Shown here: positions 1-6,137 of the stretch, piece after piece
Layout: each line of letters begins with the position of its first letter
Numbering within the stretch: the stretch's first letter is position 1
Source: a virus
IMG/VR virus record: IMGVR_UViG_3300048672_000439
Span: 1-38,008 of that record
Reading direction: 5' to 3' (one strand)
DNA length: 38,008 nt
The notes under the pieces: generated by a model
Seen by the model: only the letters and a program-made list of their open reading frames with translations
Databases searched by the model: none
Told to the model about the DNA's origin: nothing
Translations under genes and position numbers: made by a program

Positions 1-48
1 CATGGAAGAACCCAAAATGTTATACCTCTCTTTTTCCACCGAAGCCGC
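1..48. repeat. Left copy of 48-bp terminal direct repeat
   Basis: Bases 1-48 match 37961-38008 except for T at 18 versus G at 37978. An open reading frame running off the right end continues in frame through this copy, so the two ends overlap in a circular or circularly permuted molecule. The mismatch (Cys versus Gly codon) may be an assembly error, a population variant or divergence between true terminal repeats. The glycine form fits the surrounding motif better. Confidence 0.9.
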
Positions 49-308
49 AGACGGAAGGCGCGTCAGTAGTACGTCGTTCACCGGCCGCGATTACCAAGGC
101 CATGGAAACGAAGGCGGCCAACATTGAAAAGGCACAGGACAACAAGGCAGAGAACATCAAGATTTCCTCTACCATGCGTGACGCGGTCCTGATTACCGTA
201 TCTGAAGCACAGCATGATGCAACTGTAGATTACGGCGAACGAATTAAGTACTGGCGTGCGTGGTTGTGGAAGCAGTGGGACGATACCAGTGGGTTGCCAC
301 CGTTTTAG
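1..308 (+). CDS. C-terminal part of junction-spanning early protein (164 aa when circularised)
   Basis: The frame is open from the first base and ends at TAG 306-308. It continues the protein that starts at 37774. After removing one copy of the 48-bp repeat, the joined gene is 495 nt, encoding 164 residues. An internal ATG at 102 would give only 68 residues and is not the natural start. The C-terminal part is rich in charged residues, likely helical, and ends in a Trp-rich tail (YWRAWLWKQWDD). I do not recognise the family. The N-terminal half, ending in a WKNPKGY..LFPPKP stretch, could be a small beta fold such as an OB fold, which would suit an early single-strand-binding role, but that is a guess. 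Confidence 0.8.
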   Translation, partial: WKNPKCYTSLFPPKPQTEGASVVRRSPAAITKAMETKAANIEKAQDNKAENIKISSTMRDAVLITVSEAQHDATVDYGERIKYWRAWLWKQWDDTSGLPPF

Positions 309-424
309 TAGGTTGAGATGGGGGCGCAAAATGCTTTTATTGGCCTCTAAACGCCCCCAGGCGCCTCGCAGACTGAATTTCCGTAGTCGGCTACGAAACC
401 CCCTTATAAACGCAAATAACCCCC
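309..424 (+). other. Short intergenic region with strong hairpins in the early operon
   Basis: GGGGGCG at 320-326 is exactly complementary to CGCCCCC at 352-358 across a 25-nt loop. CGTAG 382-386 pairs with CTACG 391-395. Two more C5 runs (399-403 and 420-424) could compete for the G5 run. The loop holds ATGCTTTTATT (331-341), which recurs exactly at 36460-36470 in the second structured RNA region. There is no clear U tract, so this is probably not a classical terminator. An mRNA structure or small RNA domain is possible. Confidence 0.45.
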
Positions 425-595
425 ATGTTTAAGAAATCACTAGATGTACTCGGAATGTTGGTTGTCGGCTACCTCGGCTTCTTCTTTCTTTGGCTCATGC
501 TTGCTACCGCTTGTGTCGCGCAGTACGAGCGGTGTGGAGATGACGTAATGACAAAGATTGTTCGTGTGATTTATCCAATAAACTTCCTTCGATGA
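425..595 (+). CDS. Small membrane protein, 56 aa
   Basis: ATG 425 to TGA 593-595. The protein starts MFKKSLDVLG and has one strongly hydrophobic segment (about residues 8-31), followed by a short tail with two cysteines (TACVAQYERCGDD). Its TGA overlaps the ATG of the HNH gene (ATGA at 592-595), which supports co-translation. No recognisable family. A short membrane protein in an early operon could affect the host envelope or superinfection, but nothing in the sequence shows that. Confidence 0.65.
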   Translation: MFKKSLDVLGMLVVGYLGFFFLWLMLATACVAQYERCGDDVMTKIVRVIYPINFLR

Positions 596-1137
596 CATAC
601 GATAAAGACGCGGCCCGTCGGAGATTTATAAGTAAGAACAAGGCATTTCACCAGCATACTCATAGACAAGCGAGAACGCTAGAACAACAGAAAGAGAGGA
701 TAAAGAAGTTTATAACGTTGTGGAATGACACAAACACGTATCCTTTTGTGCGTGATGTTGAGGTCGCCATGCTTCCTGACGCGCTGAATGCCTCAATGTT
801 TGCCACACAGCTTCGTAAATTAGGCATTCCATTAAACGATAGAAAAATCACTGGGCTTCTTTCTTTGGCCGCTAGAGCATTACTAGAATCAGAAGAACTT
901 AAAAAAACCTATATCTATCGTAGGAAAAAACTATTTGCAGCAAGACTTAAGAAGTCGTGTCTAGAAAAAGATAATTATCGCTGTGTTAAGTGTGGCTCTG
1001 TTGTAAACCTTGAAGTAGACCACATTCAAGAAATTATTGATGGTGGCGATAATTCTATCAGTAACTTACAAACCCTCTGTCATATTTGTCATTTAGAAAA
1101 AACAATAGAACAGCGCAAATTGCGAACAAAAAAATGA
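592..1137 (+). CDS. HNH endonuclease, 181 aa
   Basis: The C-terminal domain (about residues 123-170) is a typical zinc-stabilised HNH nuclease: RCVKC (Cys131, Cys134), VDHI (His144), a GGDNSISNLQ segment and LCHICH (Cys163, Cys166, His167). The N-terminal 120 residues are basic and helical with no recognised domain and may bind DNA. The start overlaps the upstream stop by 4 nt, and its own TGA overlaps the ATG at 1134. It is the first of three HNH proteins within 3.2 kb, so it could be a free-standing homing endonuclease or a functional replication/recombination nuclease. Confidence 0.85.
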   Translation: MTYDKDAARRRFISKNKAFHQHTHRQARTLEQQKERIKKFITLWNDTNTYPFVRDVEVAMLPDALNASMFATQLRKLGIPLNDRKITGLLSLAARALLESEELKKTYIYRRKKLFAARLKKSCLEKDNYRCVKCGSVVNLEVDHIQEIIDGGDNSISNLQTLCHICHLEKTIEQRKLRTKK

Positions 1138-1880
1138 TAAAGGGTGGATATTACATTAAAGCGAGGAAAATACAGGAAAGCGAAATTGCACACGCTGCTC
1201 CTTCGGTGCGGGAGATTTGGGATTGGCTTCTACGTGAAGCGAATCATAAGGACAACAAAGGCATAGCCCGTGGCTCAATGGTGCGGACTTATCGGGATAT
1301 ACAGGAGGGACTTTCTTGGTATTGTGGGTGGAGGAAAATGACATATAACGGCTATGATTGCGAAAATGCCATGAAGTGGTTGACGAAGCATACAATGATT
1401 ACTACACGGAAAACCACACGCGGATTGGTAATAAACATAGTAAACTACGACTTATATCAGAATCCTAAGAACTACGAAAGCCACACCGAAAGCTATAGGA
1501 CTACCACAAGACTACCACAGACTACGGACACTATAAACAAGAATGATAAGAATGATAAGAATGAGATACTACCAACGGAAACCGTTGGGGTAGACATACC
1601 AGTAATTATTGAATCTTTTAAGGAAGTAAACCCTGCTTTTAAGAAATGGTTTGCCCGGCCACCTATGAGGGACGCCTGTTCTCGTCTCCTGGCACTCCAC
1701 GGTAAAGACAAATTACTACAGGTTATCGCCCTCCTACCAAAAACGAATAAGATGCCCTATTTCCCAAGCATAATGACCCCGATGCAGTTAGAAGATAAAT
1801 GGTCGAGCTTAGAAGCGCAGTTTATACGCAAAAAGGAAGCATTAGAAGCTAAAGATTGGAGAAAAAATGTCATCTTGTAA
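1134..1880 (+). CDS. Putative replication protein with N-terminal winged helix, 248 aa
   Basis: I start at ATG 1134 (MIKGGYYIKARK) because it overlaps the HNH stop as ATGA; an upstream in-frame ATG at 1086 would overlap the HNH gene by 52 nt. The N-terminal ~110 residues look like the winged-helix domain of phage replisome-organiser proteins: a WDWLLREANHKDN helix, a RTYRDIQEGLSW helix and the strand TRGLVINIVNYDLYQ. A Thr/Asn/Lys-rich linker follows, then a helical C-terminal domain ending in a long charged helix. By architecture and position beside NinB-like and nuclease genes it probably recruits the host replication machinery. No helicase or polymerase motif is present. Confidence 0.65.
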   Translation: MIKGGYYIKARKIQESEIAHAAPSVREIWDWLLREANHKDNKGIARGSMVRTYRDIQEGLSWYCGWRKMTYNGYDCENAMKWLTKHTMITTRKTTRGLVINIVNYDLYQNPKNYESHTESYRTTTRLPQTTDTINKNDKNDKNEILPTETVGVDIPVIIESFKEVNPAFKKWFARPPMRDACSRLLALHGKDKLLQVIALLPKTNKMPYFPSIMTPMQLEDKWSSLEAQFIRKKEALEAKDWRKNVIL

Positions 1881-2190
1881 ATATTTCAAAGTGTGGATTG
1901 GGTATGAGAAGTTTATTCCCATTGACGAAGAAGAATTACCGCGAGCTATAGCGGCACAGATTACAGGAAAGATAGTCACGCTAAAGAATGGGCAAGTGCG
2001 CGGGTCTGCTGTTACGGTCATTGAACCCGATTATCACCGTGCTATGGGTTGGAACGACGGTTACAAACTCGGCCCGGAAGACCATTCTGAAATATCAAAA
2101 TACTGCGGAGATTATCGTGGCTATATTGGAAAAATCAAAGAGGAAGTACACGCAGCACTGAATGCAGGGGATGCTAAATTATTAACATGA
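1867..2190 (+). CDS. Hypothetical early protein, 107 aa
   Basis: ATG 1867 lies inside the previous gene (14-nt overlap), and its end overlaps the next start at 2187. Acidic, mixed alpha/beta, with no cysteine motif beyond isolated residues. It contains ITGKIVTLKNGQVRGSAVTVIEP, consistent with a small beta sheet. Family not recognised. Position within the replication operon is the only functional hint. Confidence 0.7.
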   Translation: MSSCKYFKVWIGYEKFIPIDEEELPRAIAAQITGKIVTLKNGQVRGSAVTVIEPDYHRAMGWNDGYKLGPEDHSEISKYCGDYRGYIGKIKEEVHAALNAGDAKLLT

Positions 2191-2603
2191 GATTCAGCGC
2201 CCTTGTAAAAAAAGACGGCACCCTAGACTGGGAGTCCCAGGGTATGCGGTTCCGTTGGTTGTCGTGGTGTGAATCCAATCACGGAAAGCCTGTTGTCTTG
2301 GAACACAAGAAAGGGAAGCGTTCACTGCAAGCAAACTCTCTCTACTGGGTATGGCTGACGATTGTAGCGGCAGACACAGGAAACAGTGAAGACGATTTGC
2401 ACAGACTTTTCAAGGGTCGCTTCCTGACACCAAAAATCATAACGATAGGCGGGAAAGAATATAAGCTCGCCCGGTCTACTACCGAACTTACTACTTCCGA
2501 GTTCGCAGACTATCTCACAAAGGTCGCCGCAGAAATAGCACAGCTTGGAATTATTCTCCCGACGAAGTGGGACGCGGATAGAGTGAGCATTAACGCTCTA
2601 TGA
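2187..2603 (+). CDS. NinB-like recombination/replication protein, 138 aa
   Basis: The pattern KRSLQANSLYWVWLTIVA, then a RLFKGRFLTP segment, STTELTTSEFADYLTKV and a final GIILPTKWDA resembles the NinB (lambda Orf) family and related phage proteins, which bind single-stranded DNA and help recombination. Length (138) fits the family (~140). It overlaps both neighbours by 4 nt, and the next gene encodes an HNH-like nuclease, much as ninB sits near ninG in lambdoid phages. Assignment is by motif recall, not alignment. Confidence 0.6.
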   Translation: MRFSALVKKDGTLDWESQGMRFRWLSWCESNHGKPVVLEHKKGKRSLQANSLYWVWLTIVAADTGNSEDDLHRLFKGRFLTPKIITIGGKEYKLARSTTELTTSEFADYLTKVAAEIAQLGIILPTKWDADRVSINAL

Positions 2604-2920
2604 GGAAAATCCCCGAAAAACAAAGGGCTACAATGGCACAGGACGCTTTTTATAAACGCTGTTGTTATCCTTGGTCGCATAATTGCGGCGGGAAAATAGA
2701 GTTTCATCACAACCTGATATTCGGAGGTCGTCAGAGCAACATCATGGAAACGATACTCCCCGTATGTCAGAACATTCACGACCAAGCCAGGAACACGGAA
2801 GTAAAAGAAAAAATGGATTTGATAATGCTCCGCAGAATGACACCAGCACAAATCCTTTCAATCAGTAAAGCAATAAATTATAAACTAAGACTCCAGTATC
2901 TTGAAAACAAATATTCTTGA
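2600..2920 (+). CDS. HNH-like (NinG-type) nuclease, 106 aa
   Basis: Residues 21-60 carry CC..W.HNCGGKIEFHHNLIFGGRQ and VCQNIHDQ. The FHH pair (His36, His37), the Asn in the following loop and His60 fit a compact HNH/beta-beta-alpha-metal site, with cysteines 21, 22, 29 and 56 as possible zinc ligands. No other domain is present. It is coupled to the NinB-like gene by ATGA. A Holliday-junction or branch-cleaving role would match the neighbours but is inferred. Confidence 0.65.
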   Translation: MRKIPEKQRATMAQDAFYKRCCYPWSHNCGGKIEFHHNLIFGGRQSNIMETILPVCQNIHDQARNTEVKEKMDLIMLRRMTPAQILSISKAINYKLRLQYLENKYS

Positions 2921-3227
2921 AAAAGACATTCAGCGCGCAATTTGCGATTACCTAGCCCTGCGTCGATATTTTTTTTACCGCAACAACAACACGCCAATTT
3001 ATGATGTGACTAGGAAAACATTTCGTGCAATGCCAAAATATACACCGCGTGGAATTTGTGATATTATTATCATAGCAAAAGGCGGAAAATATATTGGTTT
3101 AGAAGTAAAGACTAAAACAGGGACACAATCTGAACCACAAATTATTTTTGAACAAAATGTAAAAAAAGCAGGAGGTGAATATCATATAGTAAGAAGTTTA
3201 GAAGATGTACAAAAAATTGGATTATGA
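2901..3227 (+). CDS. VRR-NUC domain nuclease, 108 aa
   Basis: TTG 2901 is the only sensible start; no in-frame ATG precedes the conserved part. The whole protein is a VRR-NUC domain (PD-D/ExK superfamily): Glu7 in the first helix, a G-CDIIII strand with Asp54, GLEVK with Glu68 and Lys70, then QS..Q. Length ~100 is typical of free-standing phage members, which are structure-specific endonucleases. It overlaps the previous gene by 20 nt and the next by 4 nt. With the NinB-like and HNH neighbours it forms a recombination set. Confidence 0.85.
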   Translation: MKTNILEKDIQRAICDYLALRRYFFYRNNNTPIYDVTRKTFRAMPKYTPRGICDIIIIAKGGKYIGLEVKTKTGTQSEPQIIFEQNVKKAGGEYHIVRSLEDVQKIGL

Positions 3228-3805
3228 GTGGGACATACATTAGGACAAAAGAATTTAGGGAACGAGCAAGACTAAAAAGTCTTGGCAACCAAAATCGACT
3301 TGGCGCGGTTTTATCAGAAGAAACAAAGAAGAAAATTGCTGATGGTAATAGAGGTAAATTCGTTTCTCTTGAAACAAGGAAAAAACACAGCGAAGCAACC
3401 AAAGGAAAATCAAACCGAGGGGCTTTTAAAAAAGGAAATAAAATGAGATTGGGTTGTAAATCTCCTTTTCTGATTGAAAGAAACAAGTCGGCCTTTATGA
3501 GGGAGAGAGTCACTGGTAAAAATAACTGGAGGTGGAAAGGTGGCATTACTCCAGTTAATGAAAAAATAAGAAAATCTACTCAATGTAAGGTGTGGCGTAA
3601 AGCAGTTTATGAACGAGATAATTACACTTGTGTTTGGTGTGGGCAGAAAGGGACTGGGAGAAATCTTAATGCTGACCATATCAAGCCATTCGCTTTATTT
3701 CCTGAATTAAGATTTGAAATTGATAACGGTAGGACTTTGTGTGTAGATTGTCATAAAAAGACAGATACTTATGGTTGGAAAACATATCATAAACTACGGC
3801 TATAG
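3224..3805 (+). CDS. HNH homing-type endonuclease with NUMOD3-like repeats, 193 aa
   Basis: The N-terminal part has two NUMOD3-like motifs (SEETKKKIADGNRGK at 31-45 and TRKKHSEATKGKS around 51-63), which help homing nucleases bind DNA. NWRWKGGITP (101-110) is common just upstream of phage HNH domains. The HNH domain is at 125-180: CVWC (136, 139), ADHI (His152), CVDCH (173, 176, His177). The stretch is visibly more AT-rich than the late genes, as expected for a mobile nuclease gene. It is the last gene before the early promoter at 3836. Confidence 0.9.
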   Translation: MSGTYIRTKEFRERARLKSLGNQNRLGAVLSEETKKKIADGNRGKFVSLETRKKHSEATKGKSNRGAFKKGNKMRLGCKSPFLIERNKSAFMRERVTGKNNWRWKGGITPVNEKIRKSTQCKVWRKAVYERDNYTCVWCGQKGTGRNLNADHIKPFALFPELRFEIDNGRTLCVDCHKKTDTYGWKTYHKLRL

Positions 3806-3835
3806 TTAGCCACCGTTCACTATCCACAGGTCGGC

Positions 3836-3863
3836 TTGCACGTTCCGTACCGTATGCTATACT
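3836..3863 (+). promoter_or_regulatory. Early-type promoter 1 with spacer operator
   Basis: -35 TTGCAC (3836-3841), 16-bp spacer, extended -10 TGcTATACT with hexamer 3858-3863. The spacer carries CGTACCGTATG at 3846-3856, a near-palindrome that recurs at exactly the same offset in the promoters at 4493 and 37306. Predicted start of transcription is about 3870, giving a ~38-nt leader before ATG 3908. Confidence 0.8.
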
Positions 3864-3907
3864 TGTAATGTCAGTGGCGCATGACGATTAACCAATAAGT
3901 AAATCAC

Positions 3908-4477
3908 ATGCAAAAAGTAAACAAAGTAATCATCAACGACACGAACACAGGCAAGAAGCACGTCTGGTACATGGGTGGACGTTTGCGTGACAGGATAGGC
4001 CGCTACGCAGTAGAGAAAACAGAAAAAGGTTTCTCACTCGTTCAGAGAATTGAAATGTGGTGCTGGGCCATGGCAAAGAAGTGGCTGTTCTACCCTTTTA
4101 TTCTTGCGTCCCTTCTTGCTATCGGCATATGCGTTACAGGTGGTTATGGGTTCAATGCCTACGCAAACGCACAGATTCCAAAAATACACATTATCGAAAA
4201 AGAAGTCCCGGTTCGTGAAATCTCACCTATCCTCAAAAGGGTTGCGAAATGTGAGTCAGGATTGAAACAATTTCGTGCCGATGGGCGGGTATTGCGCGGA
4301 AAGGTCGAACCATCAGACATAGGCATTCTGCAACTGAACGAAACAATTTGGAACGACAAGGCCCGTGAGCTTGGCTTCGACATTTACACGGAAGATGGTA
4401 ACTGGAAAATGGGGCAGTGGATATTCGATAACTTCGGGAGTTCTCCCTGGTCGGCAAGTTCCAAGTGTTGGCGGTAA
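3908..4477 (+). CDS. Membrane-anchored lysozyme/transglycosylase-like protein, 189 aa
   Basis: A basic cytoplasmic N-terminus (1-57) is followed by one transmembrane segment (about 60-80) and a C-terminal domain of the lysozyme-like/SLT fold: AKCESG with likely catalytic Glu116, SDIGILQLNE (136-145), a GFDIYT..NWKMGQWIFDNFG stretch and PWSASSKCW. Cys115 and Cys187 could form a disulfide. This C-terminal pattern resembles short peptidoglycan lytic domains I associate with Patescibacteria. It is transcribed from an early-type promoter and lies far from the endolysin/holin pair, so it is unlikely to be the lysis enzyme. Local wall remodelling or exclusion of other phages is possible. Confidence 0.75.
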   Translation: MQKVNKVIINDTNTGKKHVWYMGGRLRDRIGRYAVEKTEKGFSLVQRIEMWCWAMAKKWLFYPFILASLLAIGICVTGGYGFNAYANAQIPKIHIIEKEVPVREISPILKRVAKCESGLKQFRADGRVLRGKVEPSDIGILQLNETIWNDKARELGFDIYTEDGNWKMGQWIFDNFGSSPWSASSKCWR

Positions 4478-4492
4478 CTGTGGACAACTCAA

Positions 4493-4520
4493 TTTACAAG
4501 CTCATACCGTATGGTAAAAT
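4493..4520 (+). promoter_or_regulatory. Early-type promoter 2 with spacer operator
   Basis: -35 TTTACA (4493-4498), 16-bp spacer, extended -10 TGgTAAAAT with hexamer 4515-4520. The perfect palindrome CATAC-C-GTATG occupies 4503-4513, two bases from the -10, as in the sister promoters. The ATG at 4527 starts 7 bases after the -10, so the message would be leaderless. Confidence 0.8.
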
Positions 4521-4526
4521 AGACAC

Positions 4527-4742
4527 ATGAAGAAAGGAAAGAATAATGAGTTAATGTTAGCACTCGATTCGATGCAGGAGTATGGCGTGTTAATGGACCT
4601 AACACATAGTTATCAAGAAAGTATTACTTACGCCGGAATCCCATTGGAAATCTCTTATTCCGCAGAACAGAAAATATTAAAAGTAGACCTGTGGCGATGG
4701 TTTACGGAACAGCTAGACAAGAAAGATAAACTAAAAATATGA
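4527..4742 (+). CDS. Small hypothetical protein, 71 aa
   Basis: First gene after early promoter 2. ATG 4527 coincides with the expected transcription start; a later in-frame ATG at 4554 would shorten it by nine residues. Charged with mixed composition (LDSMQEYGVLMDLTHSYQESI). Stop TGA overlaps the next ATG (4739). Family not recognised. Confidence 0.65.
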   Translation: MKKGKNNELMLALDSMQEYGVLMDLTHSYQESITYAGIPLEISYSAEQKILKVDLWRWFTEQLDKKDKLKI

Positions 4743-4906
4743 AGAAACTAACAGTACAGACAATCAGTGACGTAATGCGGCACATCGCAATCAACCGTCA
4801 CAAGAACCTCACGCCGGAAGAAAAAGAAAAACGCGACGCGCACCTGAAGAAGATAGGGAAGGCTGGGGCAAAGAAGCGTTGGGTAGGTAAAGAAATAACA
4901 CCATGA
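4739..4906 (+). CDS. Small basic protein, 55 aa
   Basis: ATG 4739 to TGA 4904-4906, overlapping both neighbours as ATGA. The protein begins MKKLTVQTISDVMRHIAI and has a strongly basic C-terminal half (LTPEEKEKRDAHLKKIGKAG, then AKKRW). Probably a nucleic-acid-binding or host-interacting small protein. No family recognised. Confidence 0.65.
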   Translation: MKKLTVQTISDVMRHIAINRHKNLTPEEKEKRDAHLKKIGKAGAKKRWVGKEITP

Positions 4907-5115
4907 CCAACAGATGCAAATATTGTTATGTGATACTGGACTTTGATAGTATTCGTGGCACAGACAAATTTAATTTAGCCACCAACGACAGATTGCTAAC
5001 CTGTGATTGGTGTATGGAACATAAAACGTGTGAGGGCGAGTTTCAAATTGTGTGGTTCAAACGCGTCTGGTGGAAGTTTGTGTTGCGACGCGAATGGTGT
5101 GAGAAAGTAAGATAA
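4903..5115 (+). CDS. Small zinc-binding-type protein, 70 aa
   Basis: Two CxxC knuckles (RCKYC near residue 5 and TCDWC near residue 34), with further cysteines in KTCEGEF and EWCEKV, make this a likely zinc ribbon. The C-terminus is aromatic and basic (VWFKRVWWKFVLRR). It is coupled to the previous gene by ATGA. It is the last gene before the long structured non-coding region, which may therefore be transcribed from early promoter 2. Confidence 0.65.
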   Translation: MTNRCKYCYVILDFDSIRGTDKFNLATNDRLLTCDWCMEHKTCEGEFQIVWFKRVWWKFVLRREWCEKVR

Positions 5116-5316
5116 TAACACTGCAGCTCTTTAACAACTCGGACGGTGACCAGGGTAAATGGATTATTTCTATGGCGGGGCTAGTACTGGTCCTAAATTA
5201 CTTTAGTGTAAGCATATAGATAACGTTTACCCTATCCGCCGTCTGAACAATAGTGTGGTGGGACGGCGGGGCAACCCGCTGGTGCATCCGTTGTTCACAA
5301 TGAACAATGCCGACGC

Positions 5317-5397
5317 GGATTGAAGGATTGGCGGTACAGGAATGTACTGCTCCAACGATTCTATAGAGAATTGTGCGTATAAAAATCCATTCAATCC
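5317..5397 (+). repeat. Junction module, copy 1, inside the large RNA
   Basis: GGATTGAAGGATTGG (5317-5331) and TCCATTCAATCC (5386-5397) form an 11-bp stem with a bulged A. The stem closes a three-way junction with hairpins at 5331-5350 (GGAA loop) and 5356-5373. Both flanking strings recur exactly in copy 2 while the enclosed hairpins differ in sequence. Confidence 0.85.
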
Positions 5398-5651
5398 TCG
5401 CCGCCCCACCATACACATAGTTACTCGATTCCCGCTGAGTGAGGTTCCCCACGGTGCTACACACATCTAAGGACGTAAGGAATACATACGCCTCATTCAC
5501 GGGCATCGGGTAATTATGAGATAGTCGGTACTGGGGGGCCCGTGGGAAATGCCAACAATCGGGGGGAGGAAAATACCACTAAGCCGCAAGGCAAAAGGCT
5601 AGGGCCAGGTCCCCCTAGTGCCGATTATCAAGATAGCGAGTCGAATGGTGT

Positions 5652-5729
5652 GGATTGAAGGATTGGAGCCATCGTAAGTTGGTTCCTTCACTTCCAAAAT
5701 GGAAGTCAGCAAATGGGTCCATTCAATCC
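5652..5729 (+). repeat. Junction module, copy 2, inside the large RNA
   Basis: The same 15-nt and 12-nt strings as copy 1 lie at 5652-5666 and 5718-5729. They form the same bulged 11-bp stem, here lengthened by GGTG/CACC (5647-5650/5730-5733). The enclosed hairpins are 5665-5686 and 5690-5706. Conserved stem with divergent hairpins indicates an ancient internal duplication or a repeated interaction surface. Confidence 0.85.
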
Positions 5730-5927
5730 CACCGCTTGGCTCACTATCACAACTTCATACGTGGAGCTCTGGGGTGGTTGGAAACTATACGCCCTCTACA
5801 TAGTAAGGGGGAAAATCTATGACAACCAATGTGGGAAAACTAAATTCATGATAGACAAATTTTCCCCTCTGTTCTATCCCCCAGACCCCCGCGCGTGAAG
5901 TAGTCGGATTAGTAATAGGAAATAACC

Positions 5928-6137
5928 ATGTACAAATCAAGAGAGGAAGTAGCGAAAAGGTTTATAACAGAGTTCTCGCACACGAATGAATACACTGAAC
6001 TTATCAACGAAATCCGCCTCTCCGACCTAGCAGCGGTGCGGGAGTGGGCGAAGGAAAATACACACCTTGATACGGACGCCATTGACCTCAATCACCTCCT
6101 CTCCTTTATCACCTCATGCGAAGCGAAACTGAAATGA
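5928..6137 (+). CDS. Small acidic helical protein, 69 aa
   Basis: First gene after the large RNA. ATG 5928, with GGAAATAACC just upstream as a weak ribosome site. Almost all helix-forming (SREEVAKRFITEF, LINEIRLSDLAAVREWAK). Stop overlaps the ATG at 6134. Family not recognised. It opens the run of small accessory genes. Confidence 0.65.
   Translation: MYKSREEVAKRFITEFSHTNEYTELINEIRLSDLAAVREWAKENTHLDTDAIDLNHLLSFITSCEAKLK

Larger units (their letters stand above)
5137..5890 (+). ncRNA. Large ornate structured RNA, about 750 nt
   Basis: The 812 bases from 5116 to 5927 hold no credible gene but many long helices on the + strand. Pairs (5'/3'): 5142-5146/5239-5243; 5152-5159/5226-5233 (8 bp); 5253-5262/5405-5416 with a bulge; 5266-5270/5275-5279 with a GCAA tetraloop; 5291-5297/5301-5307; 5317-5327/5386-5397 (11 bp, bulged A); 5331-5338/5343-5350 with a GGAA tetraloop; 5356-5362/5367-5373; 5426-5444/5491-5508 (17 bp); 5520-5538/5611-5629 (19 bp); 5632-5640/5740-5748; 5647-5662/5718-5733; 5665-5671/5680-5686; 5690-5695/5701-5706; 5769-5774/5879-5884; 5784-5788/5800-5804; 5808-5816/5859-5867. 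A pseudoknot joins 5775-5780 to 5823-5828. Size, phage origin, multibranch form and GNRA loops recall GOLLD and ROOL RNAs. I cannot assign it to either from memory. The exact ends are uncertain. Confidence 0.85.

Noticed and set aside
5419-5450. tRNA-like T-arm (ACTCGATTCCCGC)
   Set aside because: No acceptor stem, anticodon arm or D-arm at the correct distances; the bases are better used in the 17-bp helix 5426-5444/5491-5508.
5198-5506. Open frame of 102 codons on the - strand and another of 79 codons in the same place
   Set aside because: They lie inside the structured RNA, have no ribosome site, sit opposite to every other gene, and their openness is explained by GC-rich helices.
5713-5898. 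61-codon + strand frame in the 3' part of the large RNA
   Set aside because: No ribosome site, unusual composition (many Pro/Trp from paired GC runs), and it overlaps several predicted helices including the pseudoknot.
5116-5927. Group I or group II intron
   Set aside because: The flanking genes are complete rather than split, no domain V-like hairpin or recognisable P7/P3 core strings were found, and no intron-encoded protein lies inside. A covariance search would be decisive.
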